Assembly (NCBI GenBank): GCA_033961575.1
Contig: CM066730.1
Location: 113,455,523 to 113,519,522, forward strand
Reading direction: 5' to 3'
DNA from: Aselliscus stoliczkanus
Taxonomy: Eukaryota; Chordata; Mammalia; Chiroptera; Hipposideridae
DNA length: 64,000 nucleotides
The first letter of the stretch is position 1. Each line of letters starts with the position of its first letter. The position numbers were made by a program, and so were the translations under genes. This document shows positions 43,968-56,284 of this stretch, in pieces. The notes under the pieces are model-generated. The model did no database searches. It worked only from the letters and a program-made list of their open reading frames with translations, and was not told the DNA's origin.

Positions 43968-45030
43968 AAAGTTCAACCTCACTGGTCATTAGGGAAATGC
44001 AAATAAAAACCACCATGAGATACCACCTCACTCCAGTCAGAATGGCTATCATCAATAAATCAACAAACAACAAGTGCTGGCGGGGCTGTGGGGAAAAGGG
44101 GACCCTGCTGCACTGTTGGTGGGATTGCAGATTGGTGCAGCCACTATGGAAGTCAGTATGGAGGTATCTCAAAGAACTGGAAATAGAGCTACCGTTTGAC
44201 CCAGCAATTCCACTCCTAGGTATTTATCCTGAAAAAAGCAAGACACTTATTCAAAAAAAGTTATGCACCCCTATGTTCATAGCAGCACAATTTACAATAG
44301 CTAAGACTTGGAAACAACCAAAATGCCCATCAGTAGATGACTGGATTAAGAAACTGTGGTATATTTATACATTGGAGTATTACTCCGCTATAAAGAAGAA
44401 TGAAATCGTACCATTTGCAATGATATGGATGGACCTAGAGACTATTATGTTAAGTGAAATAAGTCAGGCAGAGAAGGACAAATACCATATGATCTCACTC
44501 ATATGTGGAATCTGAAAACCTATATGAATGAGCAAAGTAAACAGAAACTGTCTCATAGATATAGAGGAAAAATCAGGGTTGCTAATTGGGAGGGGGATGG
44601 GGATGAGGGAGAAGGGGAAGGGATTAGACAGCAAAAATAGGCAACTACAATATTGCCACTGGGATATGAAAAACAGTTTGGGGAATATAATTAATAATGT
44701 TGTAAATATTCTGTGGAATGTCAGATGGTCATAGGTCTTGTTAGGGAAACCATTTCATGGATGGAGTAGAGGTTTGATCACTGCACTGTATAACTAAAGC
44801 GGAGGTTGTATACCTACTGTAATTGAATATATATAGATAGTCATGGGATGTGGATTATTCTGTGGAAGAGAGTCAGAGGAAGAGTAATAGATATATATGA
44901 TATGGCGGGGGAGTGGGGTGGCGAATTGGGGGTGAGGGGTTGTCACTTTGAGGGGTAAAATGTATAACTAGTGCACTGTGTTGTACACCTGAAACTAATT
45001 AAAAATAAATAAAATATAGATCTTTTAAAA
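43968..45030 (+). mobile_element. 5'-truncated L1 with open ORF2 C-terminus
   Basis: The insertion starts inside ORF2, runs through the stop at 44513-44515 and a G-rich 3'UTR, and ends TACACCTGAAACTAATTAAA plus an A-rich tail. Flanking repeats at about 43955-43967 and 45031-45042 (AAAATTTTAGCA-like versus AAAAATTTAGCA) form the TSD. It is close to the L1 copies at 18877 and 63048 and retains more coding integrity than either. Confidence 0.9.
43969..44515 (+). pseudogene. L1 ORF2 protein C-terminal fragment
   Basis: An uninterrupted frame of about 180 residues encodes the C-terminal part of L1 ORF2. It includes the cysteine-rich motif C-x3-C-x7-H-x4-C ([18 protein letters not shown]), then [20 protein letters not shown] and the terminal [19 protein letters not shown] region. 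The cysteine motif contributes to RNA binding in L1. With no endonuclease or reverse transcriptase domain and no 5' promoter, the fragment cannot mobilise. The start codon at 43997 is arbitrary. Confidence 0.92.
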
Positions 45031-45102
45031 AAAAATTTAGCACTCAATGCCATTAAGAATATTGAAAAACAATGGGAACTTTCTCTCTTATTTGTTCATG
45101 AT

Positions 45103-45300
45103 GACCGATATGGTAGTCACCAACCAAATGTGGGTTTTAAAATGTAAATTAATTACAATGAAATGAAATTAAAAATTGAATACCTCAGTCACATTAGCCA
45201 CATTTCAAATGCTCTGTCGCCATTGTTAGTGGCACTGTATTGAACGGTACAGGCATAGAACATTTTTTATCACCGCAGAAAACTCTGTTCCACAGTGCTG
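45103..45300. mobile_element. Old hAT-type non-autonomous element
   Basis: ATATGGTAGTCACCAACCAA, a CATTAGCCACATTTCAAATG-like block, AACGGTACAGGCATAGAACA and CTGTTCCACAGTGCTG follow the order of a common small MER-class element with TGTCCAATA-like ends. TSD not resolved. Confidence 0.6.
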
Positions 45301-45309
45301 ATTGTGTTA

Positions 45310-46000
45310 GCTGGATGTTCTTCTCCAAAGTTGTTAGGGCTCATTGAAAGTTCATGAAATTAATTGCCGTCTAACAGAGTGTGATATTCTGAGTGCTTCT
45401 TGGCTTTGCCAGCCTGTAGTTGAAAGACAGGACTTAATCTGTGGAGCAAAAGAACAGCATCAAGGTGGTCGTGGTGCTTGCTAGTCACTCACCCACACAG
45501 GCACCCAGAGCTCAGTCTGCAGAGAGAATAGAGGAAAAGTGAAACTCCAATAAGGCTGAGGGAGGTAGGAAAAGAAAAGAGTAGGTTCATGGCAAGTTAA
45601 GGGCCTTTATAAGTTTTTATGGGTTTTTGAAATTTAGCTTTGTGGCCTCCCAAACCCCAAGTAGTAAAAATGCACATAGTTGGAAACCCTCAAACAATAA
45701 AAAACATGTTTGGACGTAATGCCTTTTAATTCTTATGATGGGATACTTGGAAATCTAATGTAGAGACAACTCTTTGGGGGATAGTAAATGGGACCTAATT
45801 ATAATGAAGGCAGACTACTTTAGACTCTCTCTTTTTTAGAGAGGTGATTTCCACCCTCTCTTTACAATTGAAATATCCTAGTAGATAATGGTTTATTTAT
45901 AATTACCTTGTTATTCTGTTTGTATGACATCCTGTGCTCTTAAGGTAGAACAAATACATTTCATTTTCAAGGTTTTGATATTCCTTTGACTCATTAGAAC
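45310..46000. other. Unassigned DNA
   Basis: No gene or element recognised. Confidence 0.4.
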
Positions 46001-46004
46001 AGGG

Positions 46005-46085
46005 GCCTTAGCAGCTTGCTCTGTCCCCAGAATTATCCTTGCACATAATTGGAGCTCAGCAACTGTTGAATGAATGAATGGGTAT
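46005..46085 (+). mobile_element. L2 LINE 3' end fragment
   Basis: CTGTCCCCAGAATTATCCTT and CAACTGTTGAATGAATGAAT are the L2 terminus. Confidence 0.65.
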
Positions 46086-46199
46086 GAATACTCTAGAAGT
46101 TCTAGAAGCCTGGGTTGGGAATCATTCCTTCAGGAAAATTGATTTTCCCTGAACGAGACTATTTTGAAGAATTCATCAATAGGTTTGCAGGGTCCTTCT

Positions 46200-46545
46200 T
46201 CAATTGACAAGGAGGCAGCATAGGATTGTGGTTAATCTAATGGACATAAATTTGAGATGACTTGAGTTCAAGTTCCAAATCAGTCTGTGATTAGCCATGG
46301 AAAGTTGACCACATTAACATTTTGAAACTGTTTCTACATCTGAAACAAAATAAAATCCTAGGATTTCAAATACTGAAAAAATTAAAAAGTAAGCGTTAAA
46401 GAATTAAAACATTTTTTTAAAATTAAAAAAACATTTAAAAACTTTAAAAAGTCCTAGGAGTTTTGTGAGGACCAAATAAGTTAAAATACACAAACTCTTC
46501 AGTATAGTGCTTGACACATATTTAGCTCTCAGTATATTTTAGTTT
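46200..46545 (+). mobile_element. MIR SINE fragment with A-rich insertion
   Basis: GCAGCATAGGATTGTGGTTA, a TTGAGTTCAAGTTCCAAATC-like block and GAAACTGTTTCTACATCTGA form a MIR. Later GTTTTGTGAGGACCAAATAA and TAGTGCTTGACACATATTTA continue it after an AAAAATTAAA-rich stretch. Confidence 0.65.
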
Positions 46546-46789
46546 AAAGAAAAGAGGACACTTTACGTATTTGTGGGAAGAATACAGACTTCAGCTAAGA
46601 GAAGAGAGAGAAAGTGTGTGTGTGATAGGAATCCAGAAGGAAGAGGCAGAGCTTGTGGCATGGTCCACAGAGCCCAGATTCAAGGAGGTGAAGAGGAGGT
46701 GTGACTTTATTGTGGAGCAGACAGCTGAAAATAGCACTGCTGTAAAGGAACTATTAAGTCCCAGGTACCTGCTGAGTTCTTGACAGGCC

Positions 46790-47090
46790 GAACACATTCC
46801 AGCCTCCTGCCTTTGCCTTTTCTGGGTCTTTGCTTAAAATAATCTTCCTTCAAATATCTGCATGGCCACTCCCTCAGTGCACTCAGGGCTTTACTCCAAT
46901 CACACTCCTCTTTGTTGAGCCTTTTGAAAAAGGTACCTCCTAACCCCTAATTCCTAATCTTCAATTAGAATGATAATTACATATCTTTCTTTATTTTTCT
47001 TATGAACATTTCACTATCGATACTATTATATACGTCTTTTTTCACTCACTATACAGTATCATAAGTATATGTGGGAAGGGAGTGTCTTTT
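46790..47090 (+). mobile_element. L2 LINE relic
   Basis: CCAGCCTCCTGCCTTTGCCT, CTGCATGGCCACTCCCTCAG and ATCACACTCCTCTTTGTTGA are typical of the L2 3' region. No frame remains. Confidence 0.7.
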
Positions 47091-47159
47091 TTTTTTTTTT
47101 TGCTCCTTGTTCTAGAATATAAATGTTGTTCATGTTAGATCTGCCATGCATTGTTGTTG

Positions 47160-47340
47160 AATTCACATTTCATCATTTGATCCTTGTAAGAACTCTGTAT
47201 GGTATAAATGGCTTCAACCGCAGGGTATGGGGGAAGAAAACCATGTTGTTCACAGAAAGGCTTAATGCTTTGCTAAAGATCTCATAGCTAATAAATCTTA
47301 GAACCAATATTTGTGATTCAAAAACAAATGGTCTTTTTAC
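47160..47340 (-). mobile_element. MIR SINE fragment
   Basis: TTTGATCCTTGTAAGAACTC, AGGCTTAATGCTTTGCTAAA and GATCTCATAGCTAATAAATC follow a reverse MIR. Confidence 0.6.
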
Positions 47341-47589
47341 TATATCACATAAATTAGTTTTGTGTTCTTTTTCAAAAGGAATTGGGGACATGCAGGTTTA
47401 ATGGGGGGGGTCTGATTATATAAAATAAGGCAAATATGGATAAAAGAGAAAAGGGATCCTATATATGATCCTATATATATATATATAAAGTTAAGGAAAT
47501 AGGTACTCTCTGATAATCTGAGATAAGCAGAATGTTGCCACAGTTTTTTTCTGGGTCCATGGCAGCTAGTAGAACTGAATAGGTTCCCA

Positions 47590-47770
47590 CTGACCTTGGC
47601 ACTCACTCTCTTATTCCAAGTATTTTGAGTCCCAACCTCAGAAGGCTGAATCATCAAATAAGTCTGCTTTCTTTATTACATTATAAACTCTTTCAGATCA
47701 GGGACTATATCTTAATCTCTGAATTCCTTACACCCTTTAGCATGGTTCCTTGCCAGATGGTCAGTGTGTG
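47590..47770 (+). mobile_element. L2 LINE 3' fragment
   Basis: AACTCTTTCAGATCAGGGAC, ATATCTTAATCTCTGAATTC and CCTTTAGCATGGTTCCTTGC look like an L2 3' end without its last bases. Confidence 0.5.
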
Positions 47771-48189
47771 TAGAATGATAGACATCTGTGCTTCCACACT
47801 TTGCAAGAGAAGTTGAACTAAATGCCTTCTACCATTCTGCCTACCTCTAAGAGTCTATGCCTCTTTTAAAAAGTACTTGAAGTATTGATAGGCACTTACT
47901 AGAGTCATGCACATCAAACCCCATTGTAAGGGAAACTGATGGAGAAAAACAGAGGATGTTTAAATGGGGCATATATTCTGACTTCAATAGGTGGCTAACC
48001 CATTTGAGCATGAACAGAGTAGCAGGAGAACCTGTAGGTGGAACCTCTTTGTGCTTTGGAAGAAACCTTTGACTATTTAATGGCTGTTTGAAGTCGTAAA
48101 GTTCTGTACTATGTACTATGGAGGAGGCACATGTAAGCAGATATAATTTTACAGCAAAAGTACAATTTCATTACTCTTTCATCAAGTAG

Positions 48190-48560
48190 GGGTTAAATTT
48201 GGCTGTTTGTAACAGAAAACTCAAACACAGTGGCTTGAGTCAGATGGGGGTTTATTTTTCTTTCATGAAATAAAAAGCCTGGAGGAAGTCAGGGATGGTA
48301 CAGAGGCTCAAGGATATTGGGTCTCTAGGTCTTTGCAGTATCTCTCAGCCTTTGTCTTGTGATCAAAAAAAAAAAAAAATGGGCACAAAGGACAGACAGG
48401 GCATGCCAGCTGAGTCTGTCCCCTCCTCCTTTGAGGTATTCTTTTTCTTGCCTCTTACATCTCTTTGGCCAGAGCTGTGACACATGGATACCTCTATCCA
48501 TGATACATTTATCTACAACAAAGGCTGGGACATTTAGTTTTTATTAGCTGGGCACTTTGC
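48190..48560 (+). repeat. Ancient interspersed repeat, family not named
   Basis: GGCTGTTTGTAACAGAAAAC, CAGTGGCTTGAGTCAGATGG and TTATTTTTCTTTCATGAAAT are the opening of the same old repeat as at 41190. A 14-A run at about 48364 interrupts it. Confidence 0.4.
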
Positions 48561-48929
48561 CTTCATCACTCAACAAAGTAAAGGCTCTGTCAGTGAGGAA
48601 AAATGGGAGAATGAATGGATGTTGAATAAACATCTAGCAGTAACATCTTGCCATAACTGTACGTTAAAGAACCCCAGGATGCAGCCATGGAACCTTTTAT
48701 TTTAGGGAACATTTGATTTTGATACGTCTCCTGATGATTTAGTTACATGATACATTCTGAAATTTCTGTGTGAGTTTATCTTTTGATGGGGCTATTTATT
48801 AGCAGCTATCCTCTGAAATGCTGGATATTACATAGACGGAGTGGGCCTGGCATGGGTTCAAACTCTGGCTTCACCGAAATTCACTGTGAGCCACTTTGAG
48901 GTCCAACTCAATTAGATGGAGAAGGGAGA

Positions 48930-49650
48930 TATGACAAACTGATCTTAGAATTTCTATGCAAGAGCAAATGATTAAGAATAAATAAGACAAAAGTACAAGG
49001 TAAAAGGACTTCCTTAACAGAAATTAAAATTTATCATAAAGCTCTATTTCTTTAGATGGTCTGGAATTAGATGCAGAGCTATACAAATTGACCAACAAAA
49101 TAGAAAAGACAGCCCAGAAACAGACCAATACAAAAATGGAAATTTTATTTATGACTGAGATGATACTGCAAATTGGTTAGGAAAAGATGAACTTTTGAAT
49201 AAATGGTACTGGAGCAATCAGTTATCTGAATATGAAAAGATGAAATTGGAAACCTATCTCACATGCATAAAAAAAAAATTAAACCCACCTGAATTAAAAC
49301 TTATATGTATAAGCCAAAACCATACTATTGAATGGAAATAGTGTTTTCAGTATGTTTCCACTCGAACAAAGTACAAAACCATGCAAAACTACATAATTTA
49401 TTGCTTAATAATACAAATGTGGTTAACTATGAATAAAAATAAGGGAAAGATAAAGAGAAAATTCAGAATTGCACTTCTTCTTAGGGAAAACGAAAGGGGA
49501 CACGGGGGACCCGAGTGTTCTTGTTTTTAAATTGGATAGTGTCTTCACAGAAGCTTGTGGTATCATTATACCCTATACCTTACACATTTTTATAAGGATT
49601 CTTTTGTACCTACATATGACTTTTAAAAGATTTCAAATGTAGAAATTGAA
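48930..49650 (+). mobile_element. Old L1 ORF2/3'UTR fragment
   Basis: GCTCTATTTCTTTAGATGGT, GCCCAGAAACAGACCAATAC, GAATAAATGGTACTGGAGCA and GAAATTGGAAACCTATCTCA are recognisable ORF2 3'-region text of an old L1, followed by decayed 3'UTR. Many stops break the frame. Confidence 0.75.
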
Positions 49651-49734
49651 GGTATCAGTTTCATTGGATTGTTGTGAATATCAAATATGGAAGTATTTGA
49701 AGAATTATAAATCTATGTAAGTTATTTTTATCTA

Positions 49735-49855
49735 CTGCACTGTACACTTTTGAAAGCAGAATTATTTTTTATTCATCTTTGCATTCTTGGCATAGTATCT
49801 GAAATATAGCATGTACTTAAGAAATATTTTTGAATGAATGAGTGAATGAATGAGA
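49735..49855 (+). mobile_element. L2 LINE 3' end fragment
   Basis: TTTGCATTCTTGGCATAGTA, TAGCATGTACTTAAGAAATA and TGAATGAATGAGTGAATGAA are an L2 terminus ending in GAAT repeats. SINE copy I is inserted directly after. Confidence 0.7.
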
Positions 49856-49866
49856 AAGCCATTTTT

Positions 49867-50307
49867 TTTTTTAAAGATTTTTTATTGGGGAATTGGCGGA
49901 GGGGAACAGCGTTGGGGAATTGGGGAAGGGGAACAGACAAGTTGTTGTCCTTTTGTTCTTCAGTTTAGTTGCGGAGGATGTTGCTTCACTGTTGGTATCG
50001 TCATTGCGCTCTTCCCGGATGAGGCAGATCGGTCGCTGGCCTCTGGATGTCACTCACCGCGGCTATTGGCAGCTCACGCTTGGCTGCCAGCCGCTCACGC
50101 TGGCTGCGGGCCACTCACTGTAGCCTATGGCAGCCCACTGCAGCAGGGGCTGCAGCCCACACCATCACCGGGGCTCGCACAGCCCAGCTCCAGGTGGAGC
50201 TGTTGTTAGCTGTAGAGGGCAGTGTCACTGGCCCTCATGTGGGATCCGAACCGGGGCCGCTGGCATCCCAAAACCAGCGCTTAACCAATGCGCCACTTGG
50301 CCGGCCC
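49867..50307 (-). mobile_element. Long composite SINE, derived subfamily (copy I)
   Basis: A minus-strand full-length copy. It shares with copy J the loss of a segment: CTTCACTGTTGGTATCG here versus CACTGGCCCATGTTGGTATC in copies A and F. It also shares the body form CTCACGCTTGGCTGCCAGCC. The direct repeat AGAAAGCCATTTTT at 49853-49866 and 50309-50322 is an exact TSD. Confidence 0.93.
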
Positions 50308-50429
50308 AAGAAAGCCATTTTTAATGTTAGCATATATTAATAGAGGTTTTTAATTTTGGTATTATTAAAACTAAGCGGCTCCTTCTAGTATTTACTACCA
50401 ACATACATCACTCTATTTACTCATTTATT

Positions 50430-50600
50430 AACTTATCCATTCTTCAAATATTTAATAAAGCCTGTGATGTTCCAAATACCCTGCTAGTTATTGGGGGAAG
50501 TATTATGAACTATACGTGTTTCCTATTCCCAATGAGCTCAGAGTCTAGTGGAAGAGATAAACAAATATCTAGACAATAATATTTGCTTCTGTAAGCCATT
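50430..50600 (+). repeat. Ancient interspersed repeat, L2/MIR-era
   Basis: CATTCTTCAAATATTTAATA, CCCTGCTAGTTATTGGGGGA and CAATGAGCTCAGAGTCTAGT follow the pattern also seen at 39055 and 56300. Confidence 0.45.
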
Positions 50601-51840
50601 TCTTAGTAGTGATAAGGCTATCACTACTATGTTTAATAAAAGATGCCTATATTCCTGGTTGACTTTTTCTTTCGTTAGATAATGAGGCCATTTTCAAAGC
50701 TTGCCTTGATGAGTGGTAAATCAACTTACTAGCTCTATTTCAGAGGCACTCCAGGAAAATAAGATTCTATTCTCACATGAACTAGAGGCTAGGGGATAGG
50801 CATGCTCTTGCCTTTGAATTGAGTTTAGTTCAGATTGGAATCAGGTGTGAATCGAAAAGGGATCTACTTAATCAACACCTGTGATGAGAGTAGTGCCACT
50901 GAGAGAGAAGTGCTCTAGGTAGAGAGTTTATATTTGACAGACTTCAGCACCTGGCTGGCGACATAATAGCAAGTGCCAATATGGGACTTGATAGCCCAGG
51001 GGGAATATGAGCGCCACCAACATGAAGTCCACAACAAGGAGTGAAGGAGATTGAAACTTCATCTGTGTTGACACTAGGGTGATTATATTGAACAAGACAG
51101 TCAAGTGTTGAAGACGGGATTTCCCAAATTGTACTCCTTGGATTGTCATTCCTTCAAAGATGCTTTATAAAAAAAGGAATTGAAAAACATTTGGGAAATG
51201 CTGATCCTCCTCTTCTTCTTCTTCTTCTTTTTTTTTTTTGTTGTAGATTCACAATGCAGAGTAGTATATTAAAGGCCCTTATGAATTCAGTTTACCTTTG
51301 TTTAGAAAGATGACAAAATGATGTAAAGAAACTGTTCAAGTTTTGACGCATCTGTCATTTCTATTTTTAATTGTCTTCTTTGCCCAACAATGATTTCTTG
51401 AATGCCTACTGAAAGGCAATGGAACAATTGACTTAAATTAATAGTGATTTAGAAGGTGAAATAGGTTTTAAATGAAAGAAAAAAATATGGGACTGGGTTA
51501 TTGTCTCTGAGAGTCACAGCACTCTCACGAATATCTGCTAGGAGAACAGTGTACCACCTAGTGACAACTCCTGAAAGTGCAGGCATGCCCTGTAGATGGT
51601 TTCTCCATACCTTCCCTTTTAGGAGATAGTGACCCTCCTCACACAAAGAGATCCTGAAAAGTAAACGAAATTTGGGTGGGTCATGAATTTTTAAAACATT
51701 ATGGCAAAGGTAATACTGGTTAATTATAGAAAATAGAGAAGATACAAATATTTTTTTAAAAAAGGAAATAAAACACCAGGGAAAAAAATATATATATATG
51801 TATTTTTTCACAATTTCTGTTTTTATACTACTATTAGTTG
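50600..51840. other. Unassigned DNA
   Basis: Contains a (CTT)n run at about 51210-51230 and an (AT)n run near 51790. No gene or other element was recognised. Confidence 0.4.
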
Positions 51841-51849
51841 TTTTTCTAT

Positions 51850-52440
51850 AAATTGGTAATTACCATAAATGTTCATTTATAACCACATTTCACATAAAAA
51901 TAATTCATGCATATCTACTTAGTCAATAAATATAAATCTAGATTACATTTTTAAATTACGGCATAACATTCCATTATATGGGTACATCAGAATAATTTCA
52001 CCTTTCCCTATTGATGAATACTTAGGTAGTTTGAAAATTTTCATGACCACAAATGACTCTGCAATAAACACTTTTTTGCATTCTTGACATTTATTTCTTC
52101 CAAATACATTCTGAGAAAATGGGAATGTTGGTCCTAAATTTTAAATTTTAAAACTTTCTCTCAAAGAAGTTTGTGCCAATTTCAACTTCTACCTGTAGTG
52201 ACCATGAATGTCTTTATTTCCATATCTTCATACTCAGAATAGTGTACATAAAACACTGAGTTTTATACACAAAACTAAGTTGACAAAAATGCCTCTTTGT
52301 TTTAATTTGCATTTCTTTGATTAACTATTCCATTAGAATCTTCTTTTACTGTGTTTACTACTAGCTGTTTGTTCTCTTTTCTTTAATGCCTTGTTATTCC
52401 TACTCTTTGCTTGTTTTTCCTAGTGGCGTTTTGGCTGCCT
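51850..52440 (-). mobile_element. Old L1M fragment
   Basis: ACATTCCATTATATGGGTAC, AAATGACTCTGCAATAAACA, TTAATTTGCATTTCTTTGAT and TATTCCATTAGAATCTTCTT are the reverse of an old L1 3' region. Confidence 0.65.
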
Positions 52441-52499
52441 TACTAGTCTGTAATCAGATTGTTTTGCAAGTGTTTTTATGTGTTTGCTGAATTTTGAAC

Positions 52500-53070
52500 T
52501 AATGTTGGACTTACAAATTTATAAAAATAGTGCATAGAGTTCTTGCATACCCTTTTACCAAGCTTCCCCTAATAGGTTAATCTTATTTAACCACAGTACA
52601 ATCAACAAAACCAGGAAATTAACATTGGCACAATATTATTAACTAAACTACAGACCTTATTTGAATTGTACCAGTTTTTCCACTAATGTCCCTTTTCTGG
52701 TCCAGCCATGTACTCCAGAATCCCACATTACATTTAGCTGTTATTTCTCCTCAATCTTCTCCAAACTGTAACTGTTCCACAATCTTTTCTAGTCTCTCAT
52801 GACCATGACACTTTGAAAGAGAACTTATCATGTAGAATGTCAGTTATTTTGTAGAATGCTCCTCAGTTTGGGATTGTCTCATGTTTTCTCATGGTTGGAA
52901 TGAAGTTATGTACTGGGCAAAAATTCCACAGAAATGATGTTCTGTCATTCTCAGTGCATCCTAGCAAAGGGTTCCTGATGCTGATAGATCTTACTGCTGG
53001 TGCTGTTATCACTTGGTTAAGGTGATATTTGCTGAGTTTCTCTACTGTAAAGTTTCTTTCTTTCCCTTTC
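52500..53070 (-). mobile_element. Old L1M 3'UTR fragment
   Basis: TAGAGTTCTTGCATACCCTT, CAAGCTTCCCCTAATAGGTT, AATCCCACATTACATTTAGC and ATCACTTGGTTAAGGTGATA follow the order of a reverse old L1M 3'UTR. Confidence 0.6.
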
Positions 53071-53079
53071 TAGTTAATA

Positions 53080-53404
53080 CAGTTGATCCTTGAATAATGC
53101 AGGAGTTAGGAGCGCTGACGCCCCACGCAGTAAAAAAATCTGTATATAACTTTTGACTCCCCAAAACTTAACTACTAACAACCTGCTGTTGGCCAGAAGC
53201 CTTACTGATAACATAGTTAATTAACACATATTTTGTACGTTATATATATTATGTACTGTATTCTTACAATAAATTAATCTAGGGAAAAGAAACCGTTGTT
53301 AAGAAAATTATAAGGAAGAAAAAATACATTTTATATTTATTGAACAAAATCTGCATATGAGTGGACCTGCCCAGTTCAAACTTGTGTTACTCAAGGGTCA
53401 ATTG
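53080..53404. mobile_element. Tigger/MER2-like transposon with TA TSD
   Basis: The 325-bp unit starts CAGTTGATCCTTGAATAATG and ends TACTCAAGGGTCAATTG, which are inverted repeats. TA flanks both sides (53078-53079, 53405-53406), as expected for the pogo/Tigger branch of Tc1/mariner. Length fits the MER2 class of non-autonomous elements. No transposase frame is present. Confidence 0.88.
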
Positions 53405-53419
53405 TATCTTTCTTGGGGG

Positions 53420-53965
53420 AGATGCTTTGAGGCTAGGCAAATCCAGTTTCTCCCCAGCTTCAAATTGTATAAATTGAAACAAAAATTGTATATGATAAAT
53501 TATAGATAAGGTTTATTATAAGACATATTTATTTAGGATATGACAATTACTGGTCCTACTTTCAAACAAAAGTCTTTGGTTCTACATTTTTTAGAATTGG
53601 TGAATAAATATTTTATAAAATGTTTTATATATGTTATATATAATTTTTTAATGTTATAACAAAATAAAATAGTTGGAGTATTTATTATCTTTTAATGATT
53701 TCATTATTTTCACTGATTTTTTTCAATTAACAGCCTGATACTGGCCTTGATTATGTTTGATAAGAAAGCTCCTACTATATAAGAAATTCTATGTAATGCT
53801 GCTTGATTAAAACTTTAAATCTGTGGGAGATAATTTGAAGAAATATTAAATACTGAAAGATTTGTGGCCTTCTGTTTCTTTATAATAGCTCAAATAAAAT
53901 CTTATCAATGTTGACATCGCAATATTCTCTTTTTACATATCTCCTATCCCTGAACAGATACAATA
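53420..53965. other. Unassigned AT-rich DNA
   Basis: No gene or element recognised. Confidence 0.4.
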
Positions 53966-53969
53966 ACTT

Positions 53970-54190
53970 CAGAGAAACAGTTCAGTTGTCTTGGAAAAAA
54001 ACCCAAAACTAGACTTGTTTGAATTCTAAATTTGCTTATTAGTCATATGACCTTGGGCAAATCAGGTCACATCTCTAAGTCCCAGATGACTTATCTATCT
54101 CACAGGGCTATTGTAAAGATCAACTGACAGAACACTGACAAAGATGTTTGTAAACTGCAAAGCAATAAAAACATGCAAGGGATTATTAAT
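53970..54190 (+). mobile_element. MIR SINE fragment
   Basis: TTAGTCATATGACCTTGGGC, AAATCAGGTCACATCTCTAA and TCACAGGGCTATTGTAAAGA are a well-preserved MIR core. Confidence 0.85.
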
Positions 54191-54199
54191 ACTATTATT

Positions 54200-56280
54200 G
54201 TCTTTATTAGCTCTTAAGACCAGTCTCAGAGGTATAAGTGTTGGTTACTGTGATGCCAATTTTGTTTTTAGGGGATAAACGATTATTATGAAGTATATGG
54301 CATGTGCTATAATATATTTTGTTTTGTAATATACAGTATTGCATTTGATTCATTTCTATATTATTTTCGTGGCACAACTTCCTACCACATTTTGACAAAC
54401 AAGGAATGAGCTGCTTATCTGTAAAGATTTATAGCATAGGGATTCTATAGTCTTGGGAAGATGTCATTGGCAGTGCAAATAGCAAGGTTAACATGGTTGT
54501 TTACGAAATAAATACAAACTTCAGTTAGTATTTCATCTTGAAAACCAGTTTAAGCACTCTTTAGATAACCTCTTATAATTGAAGTCCTTTTATAAGCTAG
54601 GCCTTTATACTGAATTTTGTCAAATTCAAGGTCAGGTGGAAATTCTAACATTAATCGTTTTAAAATTGTGGCTATTGTCTTCGTGAAATATAGTAACTGT
54701 TGCTTGCCTTTCTATCACCTTGTCTTTTCTTCTTATATCTCATATGCGTAGTTTTAAAAAAAATAATTTCATTAAGTTGAATTAGTCACAGTGGAACAGA
54801 GGGTTTTCTGCCTTTTGGTTTAGTGAATGCTTCTGACTTATTATACCCACAGTCAAAGGCAGTTCATTCTGATTTGATAAATGCAATGAAAGCATCTGAA
54901 ATTGTTTCATCCTTTTTCTTTCTTGCTTTTTCATCTTTTAGAGCAATCAAATGAAATATCCTCTAGGTTTCCTAATCGAAGCTGTCTGTTCTGCCCTGGT
55001 GTTAAAAATGTGTTTCAATAAGTGTTCCTTGTGTGATGGTAGGTTCTCTAGTCTTAAAAGTATGTTATTTTAAAGTTTTAAAACAGAAAGCCCTAAATCA
55101 ATTTCCAGTATGTTTTCAAGTTGTGAATTAATTATTAAATCACTATCTATATATTGTACACATATATGTATAGTATATTATACATATTACTATGTATATG
55201 TATGTAAGAGTGTGAGAGATATATTGTTAGTTGTTTTGTTAAGTAGGGCACAGACCATCTGTGGTTACTTCTATTCTTGCATTTTCTCCCATGATTTTAA
55301 TACTAGTAAACATTCATGGAATTCCGGTTTAAAACATCATTCAACTTTTACGATGCTTCACAGCCTTTTGTTAATAGCATAGTGACTTGACATTGCTTGT
55401 TTACTAGATTACTTGCTAATAATTAATTTGAAGGACATGCACATTTAGGATTAATATTTGACATAGGATTTTTACTTTGTGAAACTGCAGCCTGAAGTAA
55501 TCTTCAATATACAGTGCTCTCATGGTCATAATTACTTTTTGCTTTGTTCCCAAGAAAGTTTGCATTCACTTTTGCAGTGACTTTTCTCTTTTTCCTGAAA
55601 ATAAAAACTTTATCGTAATGTCATAGTGATCTCTTCCATGATATCTTTTTTCATATTGTGCAGTCACTAAAAAGGAGAATCACACTTTGCTGAAATATAT
55701 ACAGTAGTACAAAATGCCACTTGGGCCCCCAAATAACTTGCTGAGAATGTGATGACAGGACAATGATTGAAATCATGTAGCAGTTGTTTCCATACTTTAA
55801 CAAAAATGAGAAAGAACTGCTATAAAGGTATTGTGGCACTTTGAGAAGGCATGCACCTGTCATCTGATGGTGGAGTGATGGACAGGCTGGTAAGGAGCTG
55901 AAATATCCTCCAGGTATGTTAGGCCTCCACTACCATAACTTGATGCTGAAATTATATGAGTTCCTGAATGGCATTAGGAGTTCTTTACTGAAATCTCTGC
56001 TAAGGAATCAGCAGGATGGATTTTTCTAGCTTGGATTCATTTCGAGAGATTAATTTCAAGAGAAGGCATTGGCTATTTCCTTATCTATTACTACTTGTAC
56101 ACGAAGGCAATACTTATCTACAAATGATTGCTTGGAAGCTTTTTTAAAATTGTAAATTAAGCTTAGCTGTTTAAAAGTGTTTCAAAGGTTCTTTAAATTT
56201 TGGAGTTGACAAAATATTTTCCTGCTATGCTCAATCACTGTTATTATTTGAATGTGTGATTTAATACAAATGAATATTAT
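54200..56280. other. Unassigned DNA, about 2 kb without recognised repeats
   Basis: Apart from an AT-rich, partly palindromic ATATATGTATAGTATATTAT stretch near 55163, no element, gene or RNA was recognised. In a window so full of transposons a clean block of this size is a reasonable place to look for conserved non-coding sequence. No direct evidence for function is visible. Confidence 0.45.
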
Positions 56281-56284
56281 TAAA

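Noticed and set aside
45340..45380. GTTCATGAAATTAATTGCC resembles the mariner TIR at 16758
   Set aside because: Only one end is present, several mismatches, no TA or partner TIR. Could be chance.
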